Source: Patagioenas fasciata (lineage: Eukaryota; Chordata; Aves; Columbiformes; Columbidae). Taken from it: 64,000 nt of DNA. Below, piece by piece: positions 1 through 11,847 of this stretch. The notes under the pieces are model-generated. The model was not told the DNA's origin. It made no database searches and saw only the letters and a list, made by a program, of their open reading frames with translations. A program made the translations under genes and the position numbers. Where the stretch lies: assembly GCF_037038585.1 (NCBI RefSeq), contig NC_092560.1:84987549-85051548 (forward strand), in the 5' to 3' direction. Within the stretch, counting starts at the first letter, position 1, and every line of letters begins with the position of its first letter.

Positions 1-611
1 TAAAAAGAGAACCAATTAATAATGTGCTTAGTCTAGCAAAGCTAAATCAAGTGTAATACAAAGTGCTGGCAAGTTGCTGAGGGCTGGGGAACTGGGAGAA
101 GCCCCGGTGTCAGCGGCGAGGGCTGCGCTGGGACAGCGCGGGGGGCGCTTTGCGGGGACCGCGGCCGTTTTGGGGGGTTTTGGGGTTTCTGGCGTTGTCT
201 ACTCCCCGGGTGGGACGTGTCGGTGTCCCCGGGCGCGTCCCCTCGCACTGGTTTTGTACCTTAAAAACTAATCCGGGACACGGGGTCGCTGAGGGGCAAT
301 GGGAGGAGGGCGCCGCTGCGGTTCCGCCGTGTTTGCAGAATAAATAGTTTGTCCTTTTATCTCGTTCCGTCAACAGACTTTGGCATCACTAGAAAAATCA
401 ATTTCTGGTCACCTTAGGAAGATTGTTGGACAAATATCTGGGCTGAGACCTTTGCTTGTAGCTGATATTTACTTTCTCTCTCTATAAATATATACAGGCG
501 CTAGTAGAGCGGAGACACTGTGCAGGATGCTGTAGATGAACGCTGGCTGTGTGAGATGACTTTATCCTGAAAGAAAAGCCTGATCTAAGATTTTTAAATG
601 GGAAGAATGAG
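1..611. other. No gene seen; window start
   Basis: No coding signal or repeat family is recognised. Short open frames occur on both strands because the stretch from about 100 to 310 is GC-rich, but none has splice signals or recognisable protein content. The part from about 340 to 520 is AT-richer. Confidence 0.6.
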
Positions 612-685
612 ATTTTCGTGGTGGCTGGGGTTGGAAGGGGCCTCTGCAGACCCCCCAGTCCGTGGCCTCGCTCAGAAATGGCTGG
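612..685 (-). mobile_element. CR1: CR1 LINE 3-prime remnant, degraded
   Basis: The words GGTTGGAAGGGGCCTCTGCAGA and a following CCCCAGTCC resemble the reverse complement of the CR1 3-prime end (typically TTGGAAGGGACCTCTGGAGATC...AGTCCAACC). The terminal ATTCTATGATTCT octamers are not preserved, so this is an old or truncated copy. A chance match is possible. Confidence 0.5.
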
Positions 686-1939
686 ATAGGTTTTCTGGGG
701 GGTAAAACCCCAAACGTGGGGCCGCAGGTCGCTGCCTCCCCGCAGCAGATCGGCTCCACCAGCACCTCCTTTCGCCCTAGATAAGAATTAGAGGTGTTTC
801 CTGCGGCACAGGGAGCTCGTTTCTCCTCCTGCACCTTGTGCCCAGTAAATCCCCCAGCTCCCCGCCTCGCGGCTCCGCTGTTTCACCTGCGCGAGAAGTG
901 ATTTGGGAAAGGCGATAGCGGCTCTGCCCGTGAGCGCTGCCGCTCGCGTACAACCCGGGAGTTTTACAAGCAATGGGTAAAACTTCAAGCAGAACAGAAG
1001 AAAGCGCTCTCCAAATTCTCTTCTGTCCTCAGGAAACGCCTTATAAACTGGAATTGATTCTTGTAAAACCTTCATGAAAAATAAATCCAAACATCTCGAA
1101 ACATCTGTTGTGGAGCACGAGGTTCCTGTGAGTGAGTCCAGCCTCAGCGCCCCCTTGGACGCCCTGATAAAGGGGAGATATGGGAGAGGGTTTCTCGGGC
1201 ATCGAGTGCTGCCCTGGGCTGGCTGCTCCGCTCCATGTGTTTTAGAAGAACTTGCCCGGAGAGCCAACGCTCGGCTGCCCGAGCAGTGTCCTGTGATTAC
1301 AGCCTCATTGCAATATTTATTAGGCCTGATTACAAAGTGATAAACAGCTGGAGTTGTTGACAGAATGGCTTGTCCACAACGGGTGTGCTGGGCTGAAGCA
1401 GCCCCAGCCCGGCGCAGACGGGTCCCCAGGACGTTCCCTGATGTCCTTCACCTCGGGTGCCGCGTCTCCTGTTCTCTGCAGGGCTCAGACCGGGGAGCGC
1501 GGCTGCATCTTCTTACCTCCTATTTATTAATGGGAGTCACACGGCTAAATCCCAGCGCGCCGACCCGCGCGGCTCCCGCCGCATCTCCATATGGTCGGGA
1601 GGACTCGGGGACACCCTGTGTCTGAAGGTACCAAGTGGCTTAATTAGAATATTCAAGTGATTTACAGCTCCTAAATCATAGGTATCATTAAGCTAACTCT
1701 GCTCAAAAGGGGCTCTGACACGCCTGCACTTCCAGCAGTAACATATGGAGGCGAATCCTCCGCAGTCAGCAAAGCGGCGCAGCAGCCGGACGCGCGGGGC
1801 GCTCGGGTGCGTGGATGGATGTGCCAGAGCAGCCCAAGGTCAAGGGCGTCCTGCAGAGCACAGGGCTCAGGTGCGGTTGGTGGGGACGAGAGGAGGGCTG
1901 AGGGGCAACAGGGACGCCCGGGAGGCTGAGCACTGGGGT
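686..1939. other. No gene seen; GC-variable unique sequence
   Basis: Overlapping open frames occur on both strands between about 790 and 1660, none longer than 159 codons. None shows splice-site pairs plus recognisable protein content. Nothing further can be supported. Confidence 0.55.
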
Positions 1940-3006
1940 CAGGGGGGGACACGGTGTTATCCACCGGGTCTGGGCGCAGAGTGGGGTACACGGTGTTATC
2001 CAGCGGGTCTGGGCGCAGAGTGGGGTACACGGTGTTATCCACCGGGTCTGGGCGCAGAGTGGGGTACACGGTGTTATCCACCGGGTCTGAGTGCAGAACA
2101 GGGTACACGGTGTTATCCACCGGGTCTGGGTGCACAGGGGGTCAGGGGGGGAACACAGTGTTATCCACCGGGTCTGGGTGCAGAGCGGGGTACATGGTGT
2201 TATCCACCAGGTCTGGGTGCACAGGGAGTCAGGGGGGGAACACGGTGTTATCCACCGGGTATGGGTGCACAGGGAGTCAGGGGGGGGAGCACAGTGTTAT
2301 CCACTGGGTCTGGGTGCACAGGGGGTCAGGGGGGTACACGATGTTATCCACTGGGTCTGGGTGCACAGGGGGTCAGGGGGGTACACGGTGTTATCCACTG
2401 GGTCTGGGTGCACAGGGGGTCGGGGGGGACACGGTGTTATCCACTGGGTCTGGGTGCACAGGGAGTCAGGGGGGGAACACGGTGTTATCCACCGGGTCTG
2501 GGTGCACAGGGGGTCAGGGGGGGACACAGTGTTATCCACTGGGTCTGGGTACAGAGTGGGGTACACGGTGTTATCCACCAGGTCTGGGTGCACAGGGGGT
2601 CAGGGGGGAACACGGTGTTATCCACCGGATTTGGGTGCAGAGCGGGATACACGGTGTTATCCACCGGGTCTGGGTGCAGAGCGGGATACATGGTGTTATC
2701 CACCGGGTCTGGGTGCACAGGGGGTCAGAGGGGGACACGGTGTTATCCACCGGGTCTGGGTGCACAGGGGGTCAGAGGGGGACACGGTGTTATCCACCGG
2801 GTCTGGGTGCACAGGGGGTCAGAGGGGGACACGGTGTTATCCACCGGGTCTGGTTGCAGAGCGGGATACATGGTGTTATCCACCGGGTCTGGGTGCACAG
2901 AGCAGGGTTTAGAGGGGGAACACGGTGTTATCCACCGGGTCTGGGTGCACAGAGCGGGGTCGGGGGGGGGAACACGGTGTTATCCACTGGGTCTGGGTGC
3001 AGAGCG
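1940..3006. repeat. Minisatellite 1: 39 bp and 46-49 bp units, about 24 copies
   Basis: The word GTGTTATCCA recurs about 24 times. The first five copies are spaced exactly 39 bp apart (1951, 1990, 2029, 2068, 2107). After that, 39 bp units are mixed with units of 46-49 bp. The long units carry an extra CACAGGGGGTCAGGGGGG segment, which with the shared GGGTCTGGG makes four G-runs. The unit has no stop codon in any + strand frame, so three overlapping open frames of 273-467 codons run through the array. They are repeat artefacts rather than genes. Confidence 0.97.
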
Positions 3007-3835
3007 CTGAGAAAAGACGTGGGTCCGTGTTTCTGCTCAGCAAAGCTGAAATCAGGGCTCTGTGTTTGCATGTTGTGCGCCGTAAAACCAAGTCCTACCC
3101 AGGAGGAAAATGGAAAAAGTGCATTTTTGAGCAACAGTTGGAGGGGGGGGCTGTGGCAGAGTTTTCTTTGTGTTTATATGAAAGGTGTTCCAGATGGTGG
3201 TTTAGGGGGATTTACGCCCAGACCAGATGCAGGCTGCTGGTCTAGACTCGTTCCTGGTGCGGGACAGGCGCTACAACTTGTTGTACAAGAGAAGCCCCTG
3301 AATGCGGGATTTCATTACACAAGTTATTATCAGCTAAACAGTGAACGTGCTACCTGAGCAGGAAAAAGCATTAAAACATATTTACACTTGAAAAGAAGTA
3401 ATTAGTCATAGTTCAATCACTATGGAATGTGCCAGGCCAGGACGGAGGAATTAGTGTAAATAGACAGAGACAAGAGAGATTTATTATTAAATTAAAGTCA
3501 CTTAATTACTGCAAATGTTAAATATGCGGTTTTCTGGCATTTAAATGATATTTTTCACCAAAATTAAAATGAATTGTCCACTCTGAATTCCCACTTTTAG
3601 GCAGCATGTAAATGTCAGTCCTAAATTAAAGTTAACTAGGATCGGTGTCTGCTATACCTTTAAAAAAAAAACAAAAAGATTTAATTAGAATCAATAAACC
3701 ACTTTTTATTGAAGTTTCCAACGTGGTCTGTTATTCTAAACATACAGAGACCTGCGAATCTGAAACCTTCAAAGATTTTTAACAGGTTTGGGTCAAAGGG
3801 GAGATGTGAGCAGCAGCACCTGGGCGAGGAGCCCC
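3007..3835. promoter_or_regulatory. AT-rich block, candidate conserved noncoding element (core 3360-3780)
   Basis: After about 350 bp of unique sequence the base composition shifts sharply to AT. The core contains AGTAATTAGTC, TTAATTACTG, several AAATTAAA words and few CpGs. This pattern is typical of homeodomain-bound distal elements in vertebrates. The element call is inference and no promoter motif is seen. Confidence 0.35.
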
Positions 3836-4545
3836 TGGTGCCCCAGCATCCCCACATCCCTTGGTACCCCGGCATCCCCACATCCCTTGGTACCCTGGTA
3901 CCCCAGCATCCCTTGGTACCCCAGCAGCCCCGCATCCCTGGGTACCCTGGTACCCCGGCATCCCTTGGTACCCCAGCATCCCTGCATCCCTTGGTACCCC
4001 AGCAGCCCCGCATCCCTGGGTATCCTGATACCCCAGCATCCCTTGGTACCCCAGCATCCCTGCATCCCTTGGTACCCTGGTACCCCAGCATCCCCCACAT
4101 CCCTTGGTACCCCAGCAGCCCCGCATCCCTGGGTACCCTGGTACCCCGGCATCCCTTGGTACCCCAGCATCCCTGCATCCCTTGGTACCCCAGCAGCCCC
4201 GCATCCCTGGGTATCCTGATACCCCAGCATCCCTTGGTACCCCAGCATCCCTGCATCCCTTGGTACCCTGGTACCCCAGCATCCCCCACATCCCTTGGTA
4301 CCCTGGTACCCCAGCATCCCCCGCATCCCTTGGTACACTGGTACCCCAGCATCCCCGCATCCCTTGATACCCCGGTATCTTGCATCCCTGGGTACCCTGG
4401 CATCCCTGCATCCCTTGGTACCCTGGCATCCCTGCATCCCTTGGTACCCTGGCAGTCCCCGCATCCCTTGGTACCCCGGCACCCCCACACCCCTTGGTAC
4501 CCCTGCATCCCTTGGTACCCCAGCACCCCACATCCCCTGGCTCCC
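3836..4545. repeat. Minisatellite 2: GGTACC/CATCCC repeat with a 191 bp higher-order unit
   Basis: The array is built from variants of CCTTGGTACCCCAGCATCCC and contains about 28 KpnI palindromes (GGTACC). A higher-order repeat is visible: 3921-4111 and 4112-4302 are close to identical and 191 bp apart. The + strand is C-rich, with runs CCC/CCCC separated by 5-6 bases. Open frames of up to 305 codons (+) and 378 codons (-) cross it and consist of Pro-, Gly- or Cys-rich repeats, so they are not credible proteins. Confidence 0.97.
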
Positions 4546-5889
4546 AGCACCCTGGTCTCCGCCCTGTGCCCAGGACCCCGGGCTGGTCCCGCTCCCGGCA
4601 GGACAAAACCCGTAAAGCCGCGCTGATCGACACCAGATGAGCGTCGCATCCCCGCTCCTTTTTTCTTGCTGGGTGTTTTTGGATGGGCTCCATGCACGCT
4701 GTGAGGTAAGCGTGCTGCCTTTTGACTTTCAATTAAACCCACTATTTTTAACTTAAATACATCCTCCCAGCTCCTCGGAGTGTTTTCATAAAAAGAAATC
4801 AAAACATATCTGCCCATGCTTTCGGTTGGAAATGATGAAAAGCCCTCTAATCCGCAGATGTCTCTGTGTTATCAGGGCTGTGATTCAGCAGCTACCCGTG
4901 CCCCGAACCCCCTTTCCCTGGGTGTTTTGCTGACCAGTGTCCCCCCGCTCCTGCAGTCAGCAGCACCTCCTCACGCCGCCGTTTCCACTCAACAGCTTTT
5001 CCACGTTGCCACTTTAATTTGTTATTTAAAAACTCATTTCTGTGAGCCGCGCGACTACCGTACTCATAATCACCGCTGCGTGGAAGTGATTATATTAGAG
5101 GCCTTTTGACAGTGCGTGCACTCAGATCAAGATGTAATATGCATTTCATATCCCCTGACTCCCTGTCCTAAAATAGAGACAAAACATTCCGTAATGTCAG
5201 AGTGCCTTGAATTAGTTTTAATTTGATTAGAAATATCCCACAAGGCTGCCCGAGTACATAGAGATTATGTATAATTAATGCCGTGATCAATTAGATCTGA
5301 ATTGTTAGTCCATCAAGAAGCAATAACATGGGCTCTGATTTTCAAAGAGTTTTCCCTTAATCCTCTTGTTCTAGGGCTCTTTATGATGAGATACAAAAGC
5401 TCCTAAATTAGGGCAACATGATATTGCACACATTTGGAAAAAACAATCATCCCTCTGTGTATGATTTCTGAGTACATCAGGGAGAGGCCCATCCAGCTCC
5501 GTCCCTGGTGCCGCTGCAGCTTGTTCGTCGAGCAGTAAAATTCAGTTGATTTCCTTTCCATCAGCATTTGTTGCTCGCAGCCCAACGTGGCTTTGCCTGG
5601 TGCCACACCGGGTGCCACCCCATTGATGGGACATCGTCCCCCCGTGCCCTGCACCGAGCTGGGGCTCAGGCGCTGCCAGGTTCAGCTGACAGTGGTGGGA
5701 CATGTCCCAAACCAACCTGGCAGCGCGGGAAGGGCTCAGGTGGGGGTGAGGAAAGCTCCCTGCGTGGAAGTGGGTGATGAGGACACCCCTGCTCTGTGCC
5801 CGGGAACCCCCACCCTGCGATGCTGGTGCTGCACGGGTCACTGGTCCAGACTGGTGTCTGGGGACACTGCTGGGCAACGTGGCCTCGCG
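4546..5889. promoter_or_regulatory. Unique sequence with AT-rich candidate noncoding element (5100-5400)
   Basis: The interval from about 5100 to 5400 is AT-rich and holds TAATTAATGCC, GATCAATTAG, TTAGTTTTAATTTG and GAATTGTTAG. These are homeodomain- and SOX-like words with few CpGs. The flanks are ordinary mixed sequence. No exon signature is supported. Confidence 0.35.
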
Positions 5890-6572
5890 CGAGGATCCTG
5901 AGCTGATGCGCGGGTGCTGTGTTGATGCGAGGATGCTGTGCTGATGTGAGGATGCTGTGCCTGTGCAAAGATGTTGTGTTGATGCTGAGTTGATGTGGGG
6001 ATGCTGAGCTGATGTGAGGATGCTGTGTTGATGCGAGGATGCTGAGCTGATGTGAGGATGCTGAGCTGATGTGAGGATGCTGAGCTGATGTGAGGATGCT
6101 GTGTCGATATGAGGATACTGAGTGGATGTGAGGATGCTGTGCCCATGTGAGGATGCTGTGCCCATGCAAGGATGCTGAGCTGATGTGAGGATGCTGTGCC
6201 CATGTGAGGATGCTGTGCCTATGCAAGGATGCTGTGTCGATGTGAGGATGCTGTTCCTATGTGAGGATGCTGTGCCCATGCGAGGATGCTGTGCCCATGC
6301 GAGGATGCTCTGCCCATGCGAGGATGCTGTGCCGATGTGAGGATGCTGTGCCCATGCAAGGATGCTGAGCTGATGTGAGGATGCTGTGTCAATGTGAGGA
6401 TACTGAGCGGATGTGAGGATACTGTGCCCATGCGAGGATGCTATGTCGATGTGAGGATGCTGTTCTCATGCGAGGATGCTGAGCTGATCCGAGGATGCTG
6501 TGCCCATATGAGGATGCTGTGCTCATGCAGGGATGCTGTTCCCATGCGAGGATGCTGTGCCCGTGCAAGGAT
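5890..6572. repeat. Minisatellite 3: 19 bp unit, about 36 copies
   Basis: The unit is GAGGATGCTGAGCTGATGT and variants, with an exact 19 bp period in the centre (for example GAGGATG at 6054 and 6073). Variant units end in GTGCCCATGC, GTGTCGATGT or GAGCTGATGT. Minus-strand open frames of up to 245 codons (Ser/His/Ile/Gln-rich) cross it as artefacts. Confidence 0.97.
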
Positions 6573-6635
6573 GGGCTTTGTTGTGGAGCAGCCCCATTCC
6601 TGGGCACGTGTGCGGATCAGGACCAGAGGACGCGC

Positions 6636-6838
6636 AGGGGCACAGCACCCCGTGGGCACAGCACCCTGTGGACACAGCACCCCGTGGGCACAGCACCCTG
6701 TGGACACAGCACCCTGTGGGCACAGCACCCCGTGGGAACAGCACCCCGTGGACACAGCACCCCGTGGACACAGCACCCCGCGGGCACAGCACCCCGTGGG
6801 CACAGCACCCTGTGGGCACAGCACCCCGCGGGCGCAGC
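6636..6838. repeat. Minisatellite 4: 16 bp unit, about 12 copies
   Basis: The unit is CACAGCACCCCGTGGG, with GTGGA and CGCGG variants. The period is exactly 16 bp (GCACCC at 6661, 6677, 6693, 6709). It begins only about 65 bp after minisatellite 3 but is unrelated to it in sequence. Confidence 0.96.
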
Positions 6839-8308
6839 CGCACGGCACCGTTGACCTGGAAGGGTCCGTCCGCAGTTCGCAGGTGGCGGGGGAGCCCACA
6901 CCTGGTCTCTGGCGGGATTTCGAGCCGTGACCTCGGCAGGGTGTGAGGTGTCAGGGGCCGGATCGCTTTGGAAGCGGTGGCCAAGTTGTGTGCTTTAAAA
7001 TGCACATCAAGGTGGGAATTGTCTTCCAGTGTACAACACGAAAAATCTGTGAATAATTCATAGGAATTTATTATTCAGTGAGTAATTCCTACAAAAGGTA
7101 AAATCAGGCGGTGAAGCCCTAAGGAATGTTTCCCTCCAAACCGCTACATCAGTCTGCAGGCTGAGGTATGAATATTTTAAATACAACGATATTTTCCCTT
7201 TTTGACAGCCGGTATGTGTCACCGAAGGTCACAGAGCCGGCCCAAACCCGCCACTGATCCTGTGTGAGAAAGGGCCACACTCTGACGCTTCATCCCAGCT
7301 GGAAAATCCATGTACAAATGTGTTTAAAATGTCTCAGGAAATGGGATTTCCCTGCCTGTTCCTGGTTTTGGACTCTGATCTGGTTTTAGGGCATTTAACC
7401 TGGGCTGTTTGGGTCCCGGGAGGGGATGGCGGTGCCGATGGTCCCGCGGTGGCCGACCCGGGAGCTGCGTGGGCTGACGGTTTGCAAAACCAGCACTGGG
7501 GAGGCTCTGGCGTTTTGTGAAGAGCAAATAAGACTTTGAAACACGGCATCATCCGTTGTAGATTCTCAAATAAAGGCTTTCAAACCATAATTTTTTTGAG
7601 AGGTAAAATGTTTCAATTGATGCTTAGTTGCAAGTTTCCTTAATGATTAATAAGCAGGATGAAAACAGCATTATACTTGACTGTGTTCTGACGCGGTAAG
7701 TGGCAATATGTCGTACCCTTAAGACAATCGCAACATAAACGGAAAACATAATGAAAAATCAACCTGTTTAAAACAGCTAATGACAACTTTGAGTGCGCTT
7801 TGCTTGTTTGGAGCTGTTCCCTTTGCAGTTGCTCTCGTACCGCGGGCGACGCGGTCTCTGGACACAACGGGGTTTATTCAAACAGCGTCTTCCTGACCGG
7901 CCCCGCTCACAACGTGCGCTGCAGCCGGAGCGCGTTGAAAATAGGAGCTTAAACATTTCGCTTGAGGATTTGAAGTTTGTGGCTGGTTTAAAAATGCATA
8001 TTTGCAGTGTCAGCTGCACAGCCTGAAAGTGCCTCTGTGTTCAGGGGCTGCTGAGGACCTTTTTGCCCTGCGTCTCCTCTTTCTGCCTTTTCCTCCCGTG
8101 CCGCCTGTCCGCTCGCAGGTGGCAGAGACCCCCGCTGCCAGCAGCTGCCTCAATTCCTGCTGCAACTCGCTGCAGTATTGATGCCGCGTTGTCTTGCTGT
8201 GTTACACCTTCCTCCAGCCGCTTCCACTAACTTCTTTCACCTTTTTCTCTCCCAACTGTGTGTCAGAGTCCTGTGCATGCTGCAAGCACTTGTACTGCCT
8301 TGCAGGGA
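6839..8308. other. No gene seen; AT-rich stretches at 7010-7200 and 7540-7790
   Basis: The two AT-rich parts carry homeodomain-like words (ATAATTCATAGG, TTAATGATTAATAAG) and may be regulatory. The intervening 7200-7540 part is GC-richer. Open frames on both strands are short and unconvincing. Confidence 0.45.
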
Positions 8309-8668
8309 GGCACAAACCCAGGGATGTACGAACCCAGGGATGCACAAACCCAGGGATGCAGGAACCCAGGGATGCACAAATCCAGGGATGTACAATCACA
8401 GGGATGCACAAACCCAGGGATGCACGAACCCAGGGATGCACGAACCCAGGGATGTATGAACCCAGGGATGTACGAACCCAGGGATGCATGAACCCAGGGA
8501 TGCACAATCCCAGGGATGCACAAACCCGGGGATGTACGAACCCGGGGATGTACGAACCCGGGGACGTACGAACCCAGGGATGCACAAACCCAGGGATGCA
8601 CAATCACAGGGACGTACAAACCCAGGGATGCACGAAGCCAGGGATGCACAATCCCAGGGGATGTACCA
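8309..8668. repeat. Minisatellite 5: 16 bp unit, about 22 copies
   Basis: The unit is ACAAACCCAGGGATGC, with variants at the fourth to sixth bases (CAA, TAC, GAA) and some CCGGGG substitutions around 8526-8570. The 11-mer CCCAGGGATGC also occurs, reverse-complemented, inside minisatellite 2. Multi-frame open reading frames of up to 200 codons are artefacts. Confidence 0.96.
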
Positions 8669-10484
8669 AACCACTGGTCCAGACAGGATGGGAATGGGCA
8701 TCACCTGGGAAAGGATGTGCTGGTGTGGATGGAGCTGGGCAGTCCAACTCCTGCTCTTACATCTGTCCTGAGGAAGTTTCTCTGATCGTGAATTGAAGAG
8801 CTGAAAGACACCTTGGAATGAGTCTGGGCCAAACCCCACACGTGGGCACCGGCTGTGCGGGGACAGGAGCCTGAGCCCCCGTCAGTGCCCCTTCCAGGGG
8901 AAAAGCCCCTTTTAGGCTCACACACAGAGCCACTCTTCATTATTTTGTGTCACTCGTTTCTCATTTGTTGCTATGCATATTGTGCCATTATAACAGGAAA
9001 TTACATTTGCATCTTGTGTGGCACAAGCATGTTGTGAATATCATAAAAACACATATGGTCATAAATGGTTTAAAAAAAAGGCGATAAAACTGACATTTAG
9101 AAAACAGCTTTTGAAAAGAGAAAACATGTTCGTGTGGAGCTTTTGTACATCTCTTGTATGTGAAAAATTCTCTGGTCTCATTTTAGAAGCTTTTTCGTCA
9201 AACTTAGTTTTTTTCTACATATTAGTTTCGATGTTTTAGAAATGTTAGGTGGTGTTTTGAGCTCGCACATCCTCAGCTCTCACAGGCCAAGTCTGAACAG
9301 TCCCTGAGCCCCCCCGGCTGCTGAGAGCGGAATTCCCTTTGCAGCATTTGTTCCGAGCTGCACAGATTCCGTCGCCGTTTTTGGTGAAACTCCCTCATTT
9401 TGAATAACCGCTAAGGGTAGCGGGGTGAACCTGTGATGGTTTTGCATTTGCAGAAATGAGTTTTCAGCCGTTCAGCTGTAGAAGTGGGGTTTGATCGGAA
9501 CCTCCCTGAACTCAGCCGGTAACCAGCTGTGGAGCCGGGAGAGGATGGGTTCACATCAGCATCGTTATATGTGGACTCTGCAACAGCAAAAGGCGGTGTA
9601 TGTTAGAAGATCTTAACTTTAAACAGGAAAAATACAAGCAAAGCTAACTAGGAAGCTGTGAGGCTTTGCGGTGGTGCCGTGCTGCCTCGGCGCGGGCCGC
9701 CGTGTCCCCGGGGCTTGGCTGTGCCGTATCACCGTGTCCCTGGAGCTGCTTTTGCCATCACTCGGCTCTGGCTCTCGGTCCAACTCAGTGTCTCAGGAAG
9801 ATCTCTGCTAGTCAGGGCTCTGTGCTCACAGCAGGGAATTCATTCTCATTTTCCAGGGCTGTAAACTGCAAACCTTTTATCTGTAGCCTTTAACACGATC
9901 TGTGACAAGCAGATCCGATGTTAGCATGCTATGCTATAAATCTTCCTGAAATGTTCCTTTACACAGAAATTATGGTACTGATTCATGATCCAAATGCGGA
10001 TTTTCAGTGTGGGGCTTGCCAAGCCGCCATCACTCCCTTCTGCTCGGAATGATCTTGGGAACTGTCTACCCAGCAAAGGAGCCGTGGTGCAGGCAGCACC
10101 GAGCTCCTGGGTTCCCACCAGCCATGGCAGAGGTTTCCCCACCATGCAGCTGTGTCCTTTTCTGGCAAACTCTCTGGGTGAAGACACTCGAAGAAGGCTG
10201 GATTTGCCTGCTGCTCAGTGCAAAGAAGTTCAGTTTCCCTGTTTTCTATGGGCTTTGTGCAAATCGGCAGCAGGCGTCCGTCCTTCACGTGTTGGCTCTG
10301 CAGGGCACCCCGTCCCTACTCCGGTCACATCGATTGCTGTCCCCACGGGCAGGAAATATTTATTTCCACAAGCTACTCAGCTGGAGCAAGGAGTTTCTCC
10401 TGCTTCACATTGGTTTTAACCTGAGCCGTTCCAAGTTCACAGGCAGTGCCCCACATTGCTCCCCTCCTGCTTTAAGAATTACCC
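8669..10484. other. No gene seen; AT-rich 8930-9240
   Basis: The section from 8930 to 9240 is AT-rich and contains TATGCATATTG and several A/T runs. The remainder is unique mixed sequence. Two overlapping open frames of 144 and 168 codons at about 9985-10513 run into the next minisatellite and have no splice context, so they are not called. Confidence 0.5.
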
Positions 10485-11232
10485 CCCGCATCCCTGGTCC
10501 TGCACCGGGATGAAGGATGTGATGTCCCCCACATCCCTGGTCCTGCACTGGGACGAAGGACGCGATGGCCCCCACATCCCTGCTCCTGCTCTGGGATGAA
10601 GGACGCGATGGCCCCCACATCCCTGCTCCTGCACCAGGATGAAGGACACGATGTCCCGCGCATCCCTGGCCGCACACTGGGATGAAGGACGCAATGTCCC
10701 CCACATCCGTGGTCCCGCACTAGGATGAAGGATGTGATGTCCCCCGCATCCCTGCTCCTGCACCGGGATGAAGGACGCGATGTCCACCACATCCCTGCTC
10801 CTGCACCGGGATGAAGGACGCGATGTCCACCACATCCCTGCTCCTGCACCGGGATGAAGGACGCGATGTCCACCACATCCCTGCTCCTGCACCGGGATGA
10901 AGGACGCAATGTCCCCCACATCCTTGCTCCTGCACCGGGATGAAGGATGCGATGTCCCCCACATCCTTGCTCCTGCACCAGGATGAAGGACGCGATGTCC
11001 ACCACATCCCTGCTCCTGCACCAGGATGAAGGATGCGATGTCCCCCACATCCTTGCTCCTGCACCGGGATGAAGGATGTGATGTCCCCCACATCCCTGCT
11101 CCTGCACCGGGATGAAGGATGCGATGTCCCCCACATCCCTGGTCCTGCACTGGGATGAAGGATGTGATGTCCCCCACATCCCTGGTCCTGCACTGGGATG
11201 AAGGATGCGATGTCCCCTGCATCCCTGGCCTC
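10485..11232. repeat. Minisatellite 6: 43 bp unit, about 17 copies
   Basis: The unit reads GATGAAGGACGCGATGTCC, then MCACATCCCTGCTCCTGCACCGG, with a 43 bp period (GATGAAGG at 10767 and 10810). Several consecutive units near 10780-10900 are almost identical, which suggests recent local duplication. Minus-strand open frames of up to 317 codons are artefacts of the stop-free unit. Confidence 0.97.
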
Positions 11233-11847
11233 TCACCAGTCCCTCGCTGAGCATCCATCCTGGTGCTGAGCCCCTGCCTGGGACAAACTGACGTGGCAAA
11301 GATGGAGAGTCTGCAGTTGGGTTTCTGAATCCGCAGCTAGGCACTGGCTGACAAAGCTGTGACTTGCAGAAGCACAAGGTACTAGAAAAAAGACATTTCC
11401 CTCCCCGTGCCAGCTGCCAGTGCATCGGCAGCTCCCAGCCCGGTGTAATTCTTCCCCCTAGTTTCCAGTATTGGAATAGTTGACGTTAAAGCAAGTACCC
11501 GCTGCTACCGCAGAGCCTCCCACCTCCGAGACACCCCCTGGGCCTGGCGTGCCCTCGCCAGCCAGCGTTTGAGATTTTTGGGGTAAAAACCAGCTGGCGA
11601 AGGACACGGATGGGGGCTGGGGTAGGGGCCAGCCTGGGGGAGACGCGACACACATGTCCCACACAGCTACGTGCCCACCATCAACTTCCCCGTGACTCAT
11701 TTCTTCATCTGCTGAACGGAGGCAATTGTTGCGTCTCCATAAAGCAAATACAATCCGCCAACACCCACAAATTTGCCTCCTCCCCATCGCCCACCTCCCG
11801 CTCCTCTCCTTTCCTCGTGGTGCGACTCAGCCGGACACCCTCCATCC
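11233..11847. other. No gene seen; unique sequence
   Basis: Mixed-composition unique sequence lies between two minisatellites. No repeat family or exon signal is recognised. Confidence 0.5.

Noticed and set aside
1745-3357. Open frames of 421 and 467 codons
   Set aside because: They coincide with minisatellite 1 and consist of unit-encoded Gly/Tyr/Val/Ser repeats. The same is true of the long frames at 3681-4817, 10472-11425, 20151-21375, 22720-23941, 36537-37524, 53252-54238, 57150-57915 and 58786-60053.
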